DNA of 64,000 nt from the NCBI RefSeq assembly GCF_000472925.1, contig NZ_AXAS01000002.1, positions 186,001 through 250,000 on the forward strand, in the 5' to 3' direction. Under the pieces are notes generated by a model. It was given only the letters and a program-made list of their open reading frames with translations. It had not been told where the DNA came from and did not search any database. Positions 52,138 through 61,073 of the stretch are shown here, in pieces. Every line of letters begins with the position of its first letter. Positions within the stretch are counted from its first letter, which is position 1. Made by a program: the position numbers and the translations under genes. This stretch comes from Bradyrhizobium sp. Ec3.3 (GTDB taxonomy: Bacteria > Pseudomonadota > Alphaproteobacteria > Rhizobiales > Xanthobacteraceae).

Positions 52138-53631
52138 CTATTCCCAGGACCAGGCCGAGAAATCGTTCTCGAACTGCGGGACTTCCTTCCAGACACCCTT
52201 CAGCTTCTTGCTGGTAACGGTGACCCATTGCGGCTGGAACAGGAAGCCGGCAACCGCATCGGTTGCCAGCATGCGCTGCGCATCGCCGAGCAATTTTGCG
52301 CGACCGGCCTCGTCCGGCGTCGTCACGATCTGCTTGTAGAGCGCGTTAAAGGCCTCGTTGTTGTAGCCGAGATAGTAGTCGGGCTCGGTCAGCTTCACGA
52401 GATCGAACGGTTCGACATGGGAGACGATCGTGAGATCATAGTTGTGCGGCCCGTTCGGCGCGAACACCTGCGACAGCCACTGCGCCCATTCGACGTTCTC
52501 GATCTTGGCGGTGATGCCGACCTTGGCGAGCTGCGCCGCGAGGATCTCGCCGCCCTGCCGCGCATAAGGCGGCGGTGGCAGCTTCAGGCTGATTTCGAGC
52601 GGCGCGGTGACGCCGGCTTCCGCCAGCAGCTTCTTCGCCTTCTCGGGGTCGTAAGGATTGACGCCGGTGGTGTCGACATAGCCGAGCGAACCCGGCGTGT
52701 AGAAGCTGCCGATCGGCGTGCCGTAACCTTCAACCGAGCCGTCGATCATCGCCTTACGATCGATCGCGGCGAGGATGGCGCGGCGCACCCGTACGTCGTC
52801 GAGCGGTTTCTTCTTCTCGTTGATGGCGACGATGGTCTTGGCCTTGGAGCCGCCGACCAGCACGGTGAAGCGCGGATCGGACTTGAACTGAGCGACGCCG
52901 CGAGTCGTGACGCGCGGAAACGCGTCGACGTCACCGGACAGCAGGGCAGCAATCTGCGCCGCGGGATCGCCGATGAAGCGGATCGTCACCTTGGACAGCT
53001 TGATCGCCGGGGCATTGCGATAGTCGGCCCATTTGTTGAGCGTGATCGAGGAGCCCTTGACCCAGGCGCCGAGCTGGTACGGCCCGGTGCCGACCGGCTG
53101 GGTCACGTTGGTCGCCGCGCTCTTCGGCTCGACGATCGAGGCGCTCGCCTGCCCGAGCAGGAACGGCAGGTTCGGCTCGGAATATTTCAGCGCGACCACG
53201 ACCGTGTCGGCGTCCGACGCGTCAACCTTCTCGAAGCTCTGGAACAGGCTCTTGTCCTTGTTGGTGCTGTTCGCGGCCGCGTTGCGCTCGAACGAGAACT
53301 TCACCGCCGCGGAATCGAACGGCTCGCCGTTCTGAAACTTCACGCCCTTGCGCAGCTTGAACGTATAGGTCTTCAGGTCGGGCGACGCCGTCCAGCTCTC
53401 CGCGAGCAGCGGCGACACCGAGCCGTCCTCGCTGATCTTGGTCAGCGTCTCATAGATGTTGTAGAGCGTGACTTCGGCAATCGCCGCCGCGGCTGCGTTG
53501 GTGGGATCAAGTCCCGGCGGCTCCAGCGTCATGCCCATGACGACGCTGTCCTTCTTGCCCTGCGCCAGAGCCGGTAGCGACGCCGCGGCGAACGCGGCAG
53601 CTAGTGCGACGATGGTGAATTTCTTGAACAT
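52138..53631 (-). CDS. Peptide/nickel-type ABC transporter substrate-binding protein
   Basis: A 497-residue periplasmic binding protein of the DppA/OppA (SBP_bac_5) family. The signal peptide is TIVALAAAFAAASLPALA. Characteristic features are TLEPPGLDPTNA, LTKISEDGSVSPLLAESW, FKLRKGVKFQNGEPF and GTGPYQLGAWVKG. The Shine-Dalgarno GGGGAGAG precedes ATG 53631. It is the last gene of the amidase-permease-permease-ATPase-ATPase-SBP operon, 55 bases after the second ATPase. Ligand probably a peptide or amide. Confidence 0.93.
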   Translation of the reverse strand: MFKKFTIVALAAAFAAASLPALAQGKKDSVVMGMTLEPPGLDPTNAAAAAIAEVTLYNIYETLTKISEDGSVSPLLAESWTASPDLKTYTFKLRKGVKFQNGEPFDSAAVKFSFERNAAANSTNKDKSLFQSFEKVDASDADTVVVALKYSEPNLPFLLGQASASIVEPKSAATNVTQPVGTGPYQLGAWVKGSSITLNKWADYRNAPAIKLSKVTIRFIGDPAAQIAALLSGDVDAFPRVTTRGVAQFKSDPRFTVLVGGSKAKTIVAINEKKKPLDDVRVRRAILAAIDRKAMIDGSVEGYGTPIGSFYTPGSLGYVDTTGVNPYDPEKAKKLLAEAGVTAPLEISLKLPPPPYARQGGEILAAQLAKVGITAKIENVEWAQWLSQVFAPNGPHNYDLTIVSHVEPFDLVKLTEPDYYLGYNNEAFNALYKQIVTTPDEAGRAKLLGDAQRMLATDAVAGFLFQPQWVTVTSKKLKGVWKEVPQFENDFSAWSWE

Positions 53632-53686
53632 ATTTTCTCTCCCCGGCCGGTAACCCGATCAATCCATGCCAATCCGCAGCCTGACG

Positions 53687-54694
53687 CTAACCGACCTCCG
53701 CGGTCACGGCCGGCAGCGCCATCACCTGTTCCGCCTTGTGGCAGGCCGCAAGATGCGTCTCTCCGACCCTGCGTAGCGCAGGGGCGGCCTCGCGGCAATG
53801 CTGGTCGGCGAGCGGACAGCGGGAAATATAGGGGCATCCGGTCGCAGCTGATGATTGCGAGGCGATCGCCTGCGCGCCGCGGCGGCGGCGCACACGCCCG
53901 CCGCGCGCGCGCGGCACGGCATCCAGCAGCGCGCGCGTATAGGGATGGGCGCAATGTTCGAACAGGTCCTCCGGCCGGCCCTGCTCGACGATCCGGCCGA
54001 GATACATCACCGCGACCTCGTCGCAGAGATAGTCCACGACCGCGAGATCATGGCTGATCAGGATGTAGCTCAGGCCGAACTGCTCCTGGAGGTCCTGCAT
54101 CAGGTTCAGGACCTGTGCCTGTACGGAGACGTCGAGCGCGGAGACCGGCTCGTCGGCGACGATCAGCTTCGGCTGGGTGATCAACGCGCGCGCAATCGCG
54201 ATGCGCTGGCGCTGGCCGCCGGAGAATTCGTGCGGATATTTGTCCATGTCCGCATCGCGCAGGCCGACCTGCCGCAGCACCGCTGAGACCCGCGCGCGCA
54301 GCGTCGCACGATCGGTCCGCTCCAGTGCGGTGAGCGGCTCGGCGACGATGCGCGCGATCGTCTGGCGCGGATCGAGCGATCCGTACGGATCCTGGAACAC
54401 CATCTGAAAATCGCGCCGCGCGCGGCGGAGCTCATCTGCGGGCAATTGATTGAGGTCGCGGCCGAGCAGCTCTACCCGCCCCGACGTCGGCCGCTCGAGC
54501 GCCATCACCACGCGGGCAAAGGTCGACTTGCCCGAGCCGGATTCGCCGACCACGCCGAGACTTTTCCCCGCCTCGATCCGCACGCTCACGCCGTTGAGCG
54601 CCAGCACCTGGCCGGGCGGCCGGAACAGGCTTTCGCGCGGCAGCGTGTAGCGCTGCACAAGGTCGTTCACGTGGAGAAGCGGCGTGGCGGTCAT
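53687..54694 (-). CDS. Peptide ABC transporter ATP-binding protein (DppF/OppF type)
   Basis: A 335-residue ATPase with Walker A VVGESGSGKSTFARV, signature SGGQRQRIAIARAL and Walker B LIVADEPVSALDVSVQ. The C-terminal oligopeptide-transporter extension carries Cys in TGCPYISRCPLADQHC. Its ATG overlaps the stop of the DppD-type gene by four bases. It pairs with that ATPase to drive the DppB/DppC-type permeases. Confidence 0.94.
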   Translation of the reverse strand: MTATPLLHVNDLVQRYTLPRESLFRPPGQVLALNGVSVRIEAGKSLGVVGESGSGKSTFARVVMALERPTSGRVELLGRDLNQLPADELRRARRDFQMVFQDPYGSLDPRQTIARIVAEPLTALERTDRATLRARVSAVLRQVGLRDADMDKYPHEFSGGQRQRIAIARALITQPKLIVADEPVSALDVSVQAQVLNLMQDLQEQFGLSYILISHDLAVVDYLCDEVAVMYLGRIVEQGRPEDLFEHCAHPYTRALLDAVPRARGGRVRRRRGAQAIASQSSAATGCPYISRCPLADQHCREAAPALRRVGETHLAACHKAEQVMALPAVTAEVG

Positions 54695-55704
54695 GCGGAC
54701 ACCGCCCCTACGCGATCAGCCATCGATACGTCCGTCCTGATGCAGCGCACGCCATGGCCGGGGCCGACGTCCACCACCGGCGGAGGCGCCGCGCGACAAC
54801 GATCGATCACCAGCGGACAACGATCGGCGAAGGTACAGCCGGACGGCAGATCGGCAAGCTCGGGCACCGTGCCGGTGATGGTCTTCAGCCGCGTTCCCTT
54901 CCGCGCGCCGAGCTGCGGCCGGGCGCGGAACAGGCCTTGCGTGTAGGGATGACCCATGCGCCTGAACACCTCGTCGGTCGGTCCGCTCTCGACCACGGTG
55001 CCGCCATACATCACCATCATGCGCCCGACGTTCTCGGCGATGACGCCGAGATCGTGCGAGATCAGGATCATGGACATGCCCCGCTCCTCGACGAGATCGG
55101 CAATGAGATCGAGGATCTGCCCCTGGATGGTGACGTCGAGCGCGGTGGTCGGCTCGTCGGCAATCAACAGATCGGGCTCGCAGGCGAGCGCCATGGCGAT
55201 GGTGACGCGCTGGCGCTGCCCGCCGGAGAACTGGTGCGGATAGGCATCGACGCGCTTTCCCGCGTCCGGAAGCCCGACGCGGTCGAGCAAGGCGATCGCC
55301 TCGGCGCGTGCCTGCGCCGCCGAATAATTCTTGTGGCGCCGGAGCGGCTCGGCGACCTGATGCCCGATCGTGTGCATGGGATTGAGGGCGGTCATCGGCT
55401 CCTGGAAGATCATGCTGATGCGGTTGCCGCGCAGCTTGCAGTAATCCGCGTCCGAAAGCTTGACGAGTTCGCGGCCATCGAGGCGGGTGCTGCCGGTGAC
55501 CACCGCGCTATCAGGCAACAGGCCCATCAGCGCGAGCGCGGTGACCGACTTGCCGCAGCCGGATTCGCCGACCAGCCCCAGCGTCTCGCCGCGCCTGAGA
55601 GAAAAGCTGATGCCGCGCACGGCCTGCGCCGGGCCACGGCTCGTGTTGAGACGGACGCCGAGATTGTCGACGTCGATCAGCGGCGCGTTTGCGGGATTGC
55701 CCAT
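54691..55704 (-). CDS. Peptide ABC transporter ATP-binding protein (DppD/OppD type)
   Basis: A 337-residue ATPase starting [18 protein letters not shown]. Walker A is [16 protein letters not shown], the signature [14 protein letters not shown], Walker [17 protein letters not shown]. The C-terminal Cys-bearing motif is [16 protein letters not shown]. The start at 55704 lies two bases after the DppC-type stop; the much longer upstream open frame belongs to another reading frame over the permease genes. Confidence 0.94.
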   Translation of the reverse strand: MGNPANAPLIDVDNLGVRLNTSRGPAQAVRGISFSLRRGETLGLVGESGCGKSVTALALMGLLPDSAVVTGSTRLDGRELVKLSDADYCKLRGNRISMIFQEPMTALNPMHTIGHQVAEPLRRHKNYSAAQARAEAIALLDRVGLPDAGKRVDAYPHQFSGGQRQRVTIAMALACEPDLLIADEPTTALDVTIQGQILDLIADLVEERGMSMILISHDLGVIAENVGRMMVMYGGTVVESGPTDEVFRRMGHPYTQGLFRARPQLGARKGTRLKTITGTVPELADLPSGCTFADRCPLVIDRCRAAPPPVVDVGPGHGVRCIRTDVSMADRVGAVSA

Positions 55705-55706
55705 CG

Positions 55707-56603
55707 TCACCGCTCCCGCGCCAGACGGGGATCGAGCAGATCGCGCAATCCGTCGCCGAGGATATTGAGGCCAAGGACGGCGACCGCGATCGCCGCGCCC
55801 GGATAGACCGCAAGCATCGGCGACTGGAACAGCAGCGTCTGCGCGTCGTTCAGCATGCGACCCCAGGACGGCTGCGGCGGCTGCGTACCGAGCCCGAGAT
55901 AGGACAGCGCAGCTTCGGCCAGGATCGCGAGCGCGAACTGGATCGTCGCCTGTACGATCAGGATCGACAGGATGTTCGGCAGCACGTGCTCGATGGTGAT
56001 GCGAAAAGCCCCCTTCCCCGACGCGCGCGCCGCCAGCACGAACTCGCGCGCCCAGATCGCGTTGGCCGAGCCGCGGGTGACGCGAACGAAGACCGGGATC
56101 TGGAAGATGCCGATCGCGGTGATCGAGGTCAGCATGCCGGGACCGACCACCGCGGCGAGCATGATCGCCGACAGCACGGCCGGAAACGCGAAGGTAAAAT
56201 CGCTCATGCGCATGATGAGCTCTTCCGTCCAGCCTTTGCGCGCGGCGGCGATCAGTCCGAGGCAGACACCGAAAGTCAGCCCGATTCCGACCGCGATGAT
56301 GCCGACCAGGATGGTCGAGCGCGCACCGACCAGCAGCAGCGAGACGATATCGCGGCCGAAGGAGTCGGTGCCGAGCCAGTGCGAGAACGACGGCGGCTTG
56401 AGCTTCGAGGCGATGTCGATTTCGTAAGCCGACCAGGGCGTCCACACCAGCGAGAGCAGCGCCGAACCGATCACCAGGAGAACCAACGCGCCGCCCAGCA
56501 CGAAACTGCGATGGCGGAACGCGCGGCGCCAGAAGCCGGTCGCGGGCCGCGAGGGAGCTGAAGTCGTCGGCAGGCCGACGGCAGCGGTCAGTGGATCGCT
56601 CAC
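55707..56603 (-). CDS. Peptide ABC transporter permease (DppC type)
   Basis: A 298-residue inner-membrane permease with about six helices. Family features are HWLGTDSFGRDIVSLLLVGA and the EAA-like loop FVLAARASGKGAFRITIEH. The GTG start at 56603 overlaps the DppB-type stop (GTGA), so it is translationally coupled; this start is shorter than the long frame running to 57851, which is antiphase with the DppB-type gene. Confidence 0.92.
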   Translation of the reverse strand: MSDPLTAAVGLPTTSAPSRPATGFWRRAFRHRSFVLGGALVLLVIGSALLSLVWTPWSAYEIDIASKLKPPSFSHWLGTDSFGRDIVSLLLVGARSTILVGIIAVGIGLTFGVCLGLIAAARKGWTEELIMRMSDFTFAFPAVLSAIMLAAVVGPGMLTSITAIGIFQIPVFVRVTRGSANAIWAREFVLAARASGKGAFRITIEHVLPNILSILIVQATIQFALAILAEAALSYLGLGTQPPQPSWGRMLNDAQTLLFQSPMLAVYPGAAIAVAVLGLNILGDGLRDLLDPRLARER

Positions 56604-57550
56604 AGGTCGTGAACCTTGATGCGGGGATCGATGAAGGCATAGAGCACATCGACCACGAAATTGACGATGACGACCATGGCAGCCAGCAGCATCACGCAGT
56701 TGCGCACCACGATCAGGTCGCGATTGGCGATCGACTGGAAGATCAGCCGGCCGAGGCCGGGCAGATAAAAGACGTTCTCGATCACGATGGTGCCGGCGAG
56801 CAGATTGGCGAATTGCAGGCCCATCACGGTCATCACGGGGATCATCGCGTTGCGCAGCACGTGGCTCCAGAGCACCTCGCGCTTGCCGAGCCCCTTGGCG
56901 CGCGCGGTGCGGACGAAATCCTCGCGCAGGACTTCCAGCACCGCCGAGCGCGTGACGCGGGCCAGGATCGCGGCCTGCACCACGGCGAGCGAGATCGCCG
57001 GCAGCAGCAGCGATTTGACGCCGGGCCAGATGCCGTCGTCCCAGCCGGCAAAGCCGCCGGCCGAGAGCCATTGCAGCTTCACCGAGAACAGCAGGATCAG
57101 CAGAATAGCGAACCAGAAGTTCGGCAGCGCGATGCCGACCTGGGTCAGCGACATCACGCCGACATCGCCGAGCCTGTTGTGGTTGGCGGCGGTGTAGATG
57201 CCGGCGGCGAGCGCGAGCGTCACCGTGATCAGCATGGACATGATCGCGAGCGGAATGGTCAGCACCAGCCGCTCCCCGATCAGGCCGGCGACGGGCGTGC
57301 CGTAGACATAGCTGTTGCCGAGGTCGCCCACCGCCATGCCCTTGACCCATTGCAGGTAGCGCACGGTGAGCGGTTGATCGAGGCCGAGCTTGATGGTCAG
57401 CGCCCGCACCGCATCCGGCGAAGCATCGGCGCCCATCAGCATCTGCGCGGCGTTGCCAGGAAGCGCGTCCAGCACCAGGAAAATGATCAGGGATGCGCCG
57501 ACCAGCGTCGCCAGCAAGGTCACAAGCCGCCTTAGGACAAATACGCTCAT
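56600..57550 (-). CDS. Peptide ABC transporter permease (DppB type)
   Basis: A 316-residue inner-membrane permease that opens VFVLRRLVTLLATLVGASLI, the usual DppB N terminus, with LPGNAAQ shortly after and the EAA-like loop FVRTARAKGLGKREVLWSH. It works with the DppC-type protein. It is separated from the upstream amidase gene by 111 bases that contain a 14-base tandem repeat at 57622-57649. Confidence 0.93.
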   Translation of the reverse strand: MSVFVLRRLVTLLATLVGASLIIFLVLDALPGNAAQMLMGADASPDAVRALTIKLGLDQPLTVRYLQWVKGMAVGDLGNSYVYGTPVAGLIGERLVLTIPLAIMSMLITVTLALAAGIYTAANHNRLGDVGVMSLTQVGIALPNFWFAILLILLFSVKLQWLSAGGFAGWDDGIWPGVKSLLLPAISLAVVQAAILARVTRSAVLEVLREDFVRTARAKGLGKREVLWSHVLRNAMIPVMTVMGLQFANLLAGTIVIENVFYLPGLGRLIFQSIANRDLIVVRNCVMLLAAMVVIVNFVVDVLYAFIDPRIKVHDL

Positions 57551-57621
57551 GCGCTCTCAGGTTCAGGCTCGGGAATTCAAGGCTTCCCCCGGCACGATCA
57601 ACATGTCCCGGCGCCGGACGC

Positions 57622-57649
57622 AAGTGCCTTGGTGCAAGTGTCTTGGTGC
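57622..57649. repeat. Two 14-bp tandem repeats between amidase and permease genes
   Basis: AAGTGCCTTGGTGC followed at once by AAGTGTCTTGGTGC, with a partial third unit (ATGTGTCC) after it. The repeat lies just beyond the amidase stop codon in the direction of the dppB-type gene. It could be a slipped-strand duplication or a paired binding site. Confidence 0.6.
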
Positions 57650-57661
57650 ATGTGTCCCACC

Positions 57662-59089
57662 TCAGCCGGGCCGGCGGGACAAAAGATCGTGCGAGGCCTC
57701 GAACAGCGCGCTCACGCGCAACAGCTCGGCATCGTCGCGGAAGCGGCCCACGAGTTGAAGGCCGATCGGCAGCCCGTCCCGGCCGAACCCGCAAGGCAGG
57801 CTGATCGCGGGGTGACCGGTCATGTTGAACAGCATGGTCCAGGGGAACCAATGCGGCCGGACGCTGTCAAAACTCCGGCCGTCGATCTCGATGGTACCGA
57901 ACAGGTCCTGGTCGATCGGCAATGCCGTCCGGGTCAGGGTCGGCATCGCCAGCAAATGGCCCCGCGTGAGCAGCGATTGCACACGGCGGAATAACGCCGT
58001 GCGCGCGAACATCGCCTCCTGGTAGTCGACGCCGCTCACCTTCGTCGCGAGCGCGAGTTGCTTGAGGAACGCTTCGCTCAACTCGTCCTTGTGGTCGGCC
58101 GCGAGCTTGGAGAAACGCGTCCGCCAGACGGTGTGGTTGATCGCGCGCCAGATCGGCTCGATGTCGAACCCCTCGCCGGAGAACTCCTCGAGCTCCGCGC
58201 CGAGACCCGCCAGCTGGTCGAGGCCTGACTTGAAGGCATTGGCGACATCGGCCGAGACAGGTCGTCCGGGCGGCGACAGGCAGTACATGATCCTCTGCCC
58301 GCGCAGATCGCCGAGCTGCGCGGCCGTACCAATGAAATCGGGCGCGGGAAGACCGATCGACCAGGGATCGCAGGCATCCTCCCCGGCCATGGCCTGCATC
58401 ATCAAAACGGTGTCCGCGACGGTCCGCGTGGTCGGCGTGACATAGGTCTGGTTGCCGAAGGCATCCTGCACCTGGCTGTGCGGAATGACGCCATTGCTCT
58501 GCTTCAGGCCGACGACGCCGTTGCAGGCCGCGGGAATCCGGGTAGAGCCGCCGCCATCGGTTGCGATCGCCAGCGGCGCGATGCCGCTAGCAACCGCCAC
58601 CGCCGCGCCGCCGCTGGAGCCGCCAGAGGAGCGCTCGGCACTCCAGGCGTTGCGAGTGCGGCCGAACAGCGGCGAGTCGGTCAGACATTTCGAGCCGAAT
58701 TCCGGCGTCGTGGTCTTGCCGATCAGGATCGCGCCGTGGGCGCGCAGCCGCGCCACCGCCACGGCGTCCTCCTCCGGCACATTGTCCTTGTAGGGAACGG
58801 CGCCGAAGGTGGTCTTCACGCCCTTGGTGTTGACGATGTCCTTGACGGTAACGGGAATGCCGTGAAGCAGGCCAATCGGGTCGCCCGCCATCACCTTGCG
58901 CTCCGCCTCGCGCGCCTCGACAAGCGCCTCGTCGGCGCACAGGGTGATGAAACAGTTCAGCTTCGGCTGCAATGCTTCGGCGCGGGCGAGCACAGCCTTG
59001 ACGATCTCGACCGGCGAGGCCTGCTTGCGGGCAATGAGGTCGCGCAGATCAACCGCGGACAGCAGGCAAAGGTCGCCGTTCATTATCAA
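57662..59089 (-). CDS. Amidase (amidase-signature family)
   Basis: A 475-residue amidase-signature enzyme with the Ser-cisSer-Lys triad: Lys in IPVTVKDIVNTKG (about residue 83), cis-Ser in SSGGSSGGAAVAVASG, and the nucleophile Ser in ATDGGGSTRIPAACNG. The usual S-I/L-R is S-T-R here. It hydrolyses a linear amide; the substrate is unknown. As first gene ahead of a peptide-type importer and opposite a LysR regulator, it probably acts on the imported amide. ATG 59089 is used; ATG 59083 is equally possible. Confidence 0.9.
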   Translation of the reverse strand: MIMNGDLCLLSAVDLRDLIARKQASPVEIVKAVLARAEALQPKLNCFITLCADEALVEAREAERKVMAGDPIGLLHGIPVTVKDIVNTKGVKTTFGAVPYKDNVPEEDAVAVARLRAHGAILIGKTTTPEFGSKCLTDSPLFGRTRNAWSAERSSGGSSGGAAVAVASGIAPLAIATDGGGSTRIPAACNGVVGLKQSNGVIPHSQVQDAFGNQTYVTPTTRTVADTVLMMQAMAGEDACDPWSIGLPAPDFIGTAAQLGDLRGQRIMYCLSPPGRPVSADVANAFKSGLDQLAGLGAELEEFSGEGFDIEPIWRAINHTVWRTRFSKLAADHKDELSEAFLKQLALATKVSGVDYQEAMFARTALFRRVQSLLTRGHLLAMPTLTRTALPIDQDLFGTIEIDGRSFDSVRPHWFPWTMLFNMTGHPAISLPCGFGRDGLPIGLQLVGRFRDDAELLRVSALFEASHDLLSRRPG

Positions 59090-59202
59090 ACCATGCTCCG
59101 GAAAGCCGGCCCGCGTTGGCCGATGGCATTGACAGCGAGAATGGCACCCATGTTAACTCGCCGTCCAATACGATTTTGACGGCCAACCCATACGTTTTCA
59201 GT

Positions 59203-60096
59203 ATGCCTATGGATCTTCGCCGGCTCCGCTACTTCGTGGCGGTGGCCGAAGAGCGCAGTGTCGGCAAGGCCGCGGAGAGGTTGCGGATGGCGCAGCCACC
59301 GCTCTCGGTCCAGATTCGCAAGCTCGAGGCCGAAATCGGCACGCCTCTGTTCCATCGCGGCACGCGCGGCATGGATCTGACCGAGGCGGGGCTCGCGCTG
59401 TTGTCGCGGGCAAGCGAAGCCCTTGCGCTCGCCGCCGAGGGCGTCGAGGCCGCGCGCGCCGTGGCGGCCGGACGGCGCGGTCGCCTCGCGGTCGGATACA
59501 TGTTCGTTCTTGCGAATGCAGTCCTGCCGCGACTCGTTCCGGAATTGCGCCGGTCGCTGCCGGGGGTCGATCTCGACTTCGTCGAATTGAGTGCATCGAC
59601 GCGCGAGAGCATGCTGCTCGACCGGACCGTCGCCGCCGCCCTGAGCATGCCCGCAATCCGCCATCCGGAAATTCAGGCAAGCCAGATCGGCAGCCAGCGG
59701 CTGATGCTTGCGGTTCCGGCGCGTTCGCCGCTCGCTCGGCTTGCGACCGTGCCGGTGACGAGATTGCAGGGGCGACCACTCATCGCGCTGCCGCGGCCGG
59801 ATGAAGAGCCGACCTCCTCTGCGGTCGCGGCGCTCTTGCGACGGCACCAGGTGGTGATGCCGATCGCGAGCCGGGTCGAAACCGTGCACTCCGCGCTCAG
59901 CCTCGTTCTGGCCGGCGAAGGCGTTGCGATCCTGCCGGCCTGCGCGCAGCTTGCTTCGCCGCGCGGCATCGTCTTCAGGCCATTCCTCGACGCCGCCGAT
60001 GCCATCGAGATCGCAGTCTGCTGGCGGCGGGATTCGCTGAGCCCGCTCATCCAAAGCTTTCTCAAATGCGCCGAGAAGGCGGTCGCGCGGATCTGA
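59203..60096 (+). CDS. LysR-family transcriptional regulator
   Basis: A 297-residue LysR regulator of the CbnR/BenM-like type, starting MPMDLRRLRYFVAVAEE with the HTH SVGKAAERLRMAQPPLSVQI. The ligand-binding domain follows from about residue 90. It is divergent from the amidase-importer operon over 113 bases and presumably regulates it. An upstream TTG at 59116 keeps the frame open, but ATG 59203 directly leads the domain; ATG 59209 is possible. Confidence 0.9.
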   Translation: MPMDLRRLRYFVAVAEERSVGKAAERLRMAQPPLSVQIRKLEAEIGTPLFHRGTRGMDLTEAGLALLSRASEALALAAEGVEAARAVAAGRRGRLAVGYMFVLANAVLPRLVPELRRSLPGVDLDFVELSASTRESMLLDRTVAAALSMPAIRHPEIQASQIGSQRLMLAVPARSPLARLATVPVTRLQGRPLIALPRPDEEPTSSAVAALLRRHQVVMPIASRVETVHSALSLVLAGEGVAILPACAQLASPRGIVFRPFLDAADAIEIAVCWRRDSLSPLIQSFLKCAEKAVARI

Positions 60097-60107
60097 CGCG
60101 CGAAGAG

Positions 60108-61043
60108 CTACCAGCGCCAGTCGATCTCGCTCAGGCGCGGCGGATCGGCGCCGGGCCGAGTGCAGGTGAAGCCGGCGCAATTGGCCGCGAAGGACAGCGC
60201 GCGGCGCAGCTCATCGGCGCCGATGTCCGCGAGTTGCTGCCGACGCAAGCGCGCCTGCTTGTGCAGGGCGAACAGCAGCGCCGCTTGAAAGCTGTCGCCA
60301 GCGCCGATCGTGTCCGCGACCGTCACCTTGGGCGCGGCGACATCGATCTTCCCCGCCGTCTTGTGCCAGGCGACGGCGCCGTCGATGCCACGGGTAATGA
60401 CGACGAGGCTCACGCCTTGCCCAAGCAACGCATCGGCCCTCTGCTGGTACGGCTCGTCACGATAGAGATAGGTGAAATCGACGTCGGACATGCGGACGAT
60501 ATCGGCGTTCGCAGCGAATTCGGCCATGCGCGCGGCATAGGACGGCTTGTCCTTGACGAGGTTGGGCCGGCAGTTCGGATCGAACGAGATGGTGGAAGAC
60601 GCCCGCGCGTCTGCAATCAGCGCCCCGGTCTCGGCCGCACCGGTGTCGTTGACCAGCGTCGTCGAGCCGACATGGAGCGCTTCGATGGTCTCGAACGGAA
60701 TGGACCCGCGCCGATAGGTCCAGTTCCGCGTCGCGGTCTCGGCGTCGTAGAAGGCGTAGTGCGACTCGCCGGCAACGATGCGCACGAAAGCGAGCGTTGT
60801 CTGATGATCGCTGCGCGCGGCGTAGCGGAGATCGACGTCGGAGGCTTCGGCATGCGCCGCGATCATCTGCCCGAACATGTCGGTCGAGAGGCCGCCGACG
60901 AAACCGGTCGGCGCGCCCAGCCGCGCCATGCCGATCGCGACGTTGAGACAGGAGCCGCCGACCGCAGGCATCACGGCCTCACGGCCGTCGGCTGCGCGCG
61001 TCGGCACGAAATCGATCAACGCATCGCCACAACTGAGCAGCAT
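60108..61043 (-). CDS. PfkB-family carbohydrate kinase (fructokinase-like)
   Basis: A 311-residue ribokinase-family kinase. The N terminus is MLLSCGDALIDFVP, with the sugar-binding GGSCLNVAIGMARLGAPTGF and the C-terminal catalytic anion-hole motif TIGAGDSFQAALL, whose Asp is the base. Fructose or a related ketose is a likely substrate. It is the last gene of an operon with the FGGY kinase, an SDR and a UgpC-type ATPase. ATG 61043 is used; GTG 61046 precedes it. The gene is convergent with the LysR gene. Confidence 0.88.
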   Translation of the reverse strand: MLLSCGDALIDFVPTRAADGREAVMPAVGGSCLNVAIGMARLGAPTGFVGGLSTDMFGQMIAAHAEASDVDLRYAARSDHQTTLAFVRIVAGESHYAFYDAETATRNWTYRRGSIPFETIEALHVGSTTLVNDTGAAETGALIADARASSTISFDPNCRPNLVKDKPSYAARMAEFAANADIVRMSDVDFTYLYRDEPYQQRADALLGQGVSLVVITRGIDGAVAWHKTAGKIDVAAPKVTVADTIGAGDSFQAALLFALHKQARLRRQQLADIGADELRRALSFAANCAGFTCTRPGADPPRLSEIDWRW

Positions 61044-61051
61044 CACCCGTA

Positions 61052-61073
61052 CCCTTATCCCGCCCTTATCCCG
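61052..61073. repeat. 11-bp tandem duplication at the FGGY kinase stop codon
   Basis: CCCTTATCCCG occurs twice in a row at 61052-61062 and 61063-61073. On the coding strand this gives CGGGATAAGGG twice, so the TAA stop of the FGGY kinase is followed by a second copy. A recent local duplication is likely. Confidence 0.65.

Noticed and set aside
55705..56649. N-terminal extension of the DppD-type ATPase to 652 residues
   Set aside because: The extension reads the DppC-type gene in a wrong frame; the normal ATPase start [10 protein letters not shown] is present at 55704.
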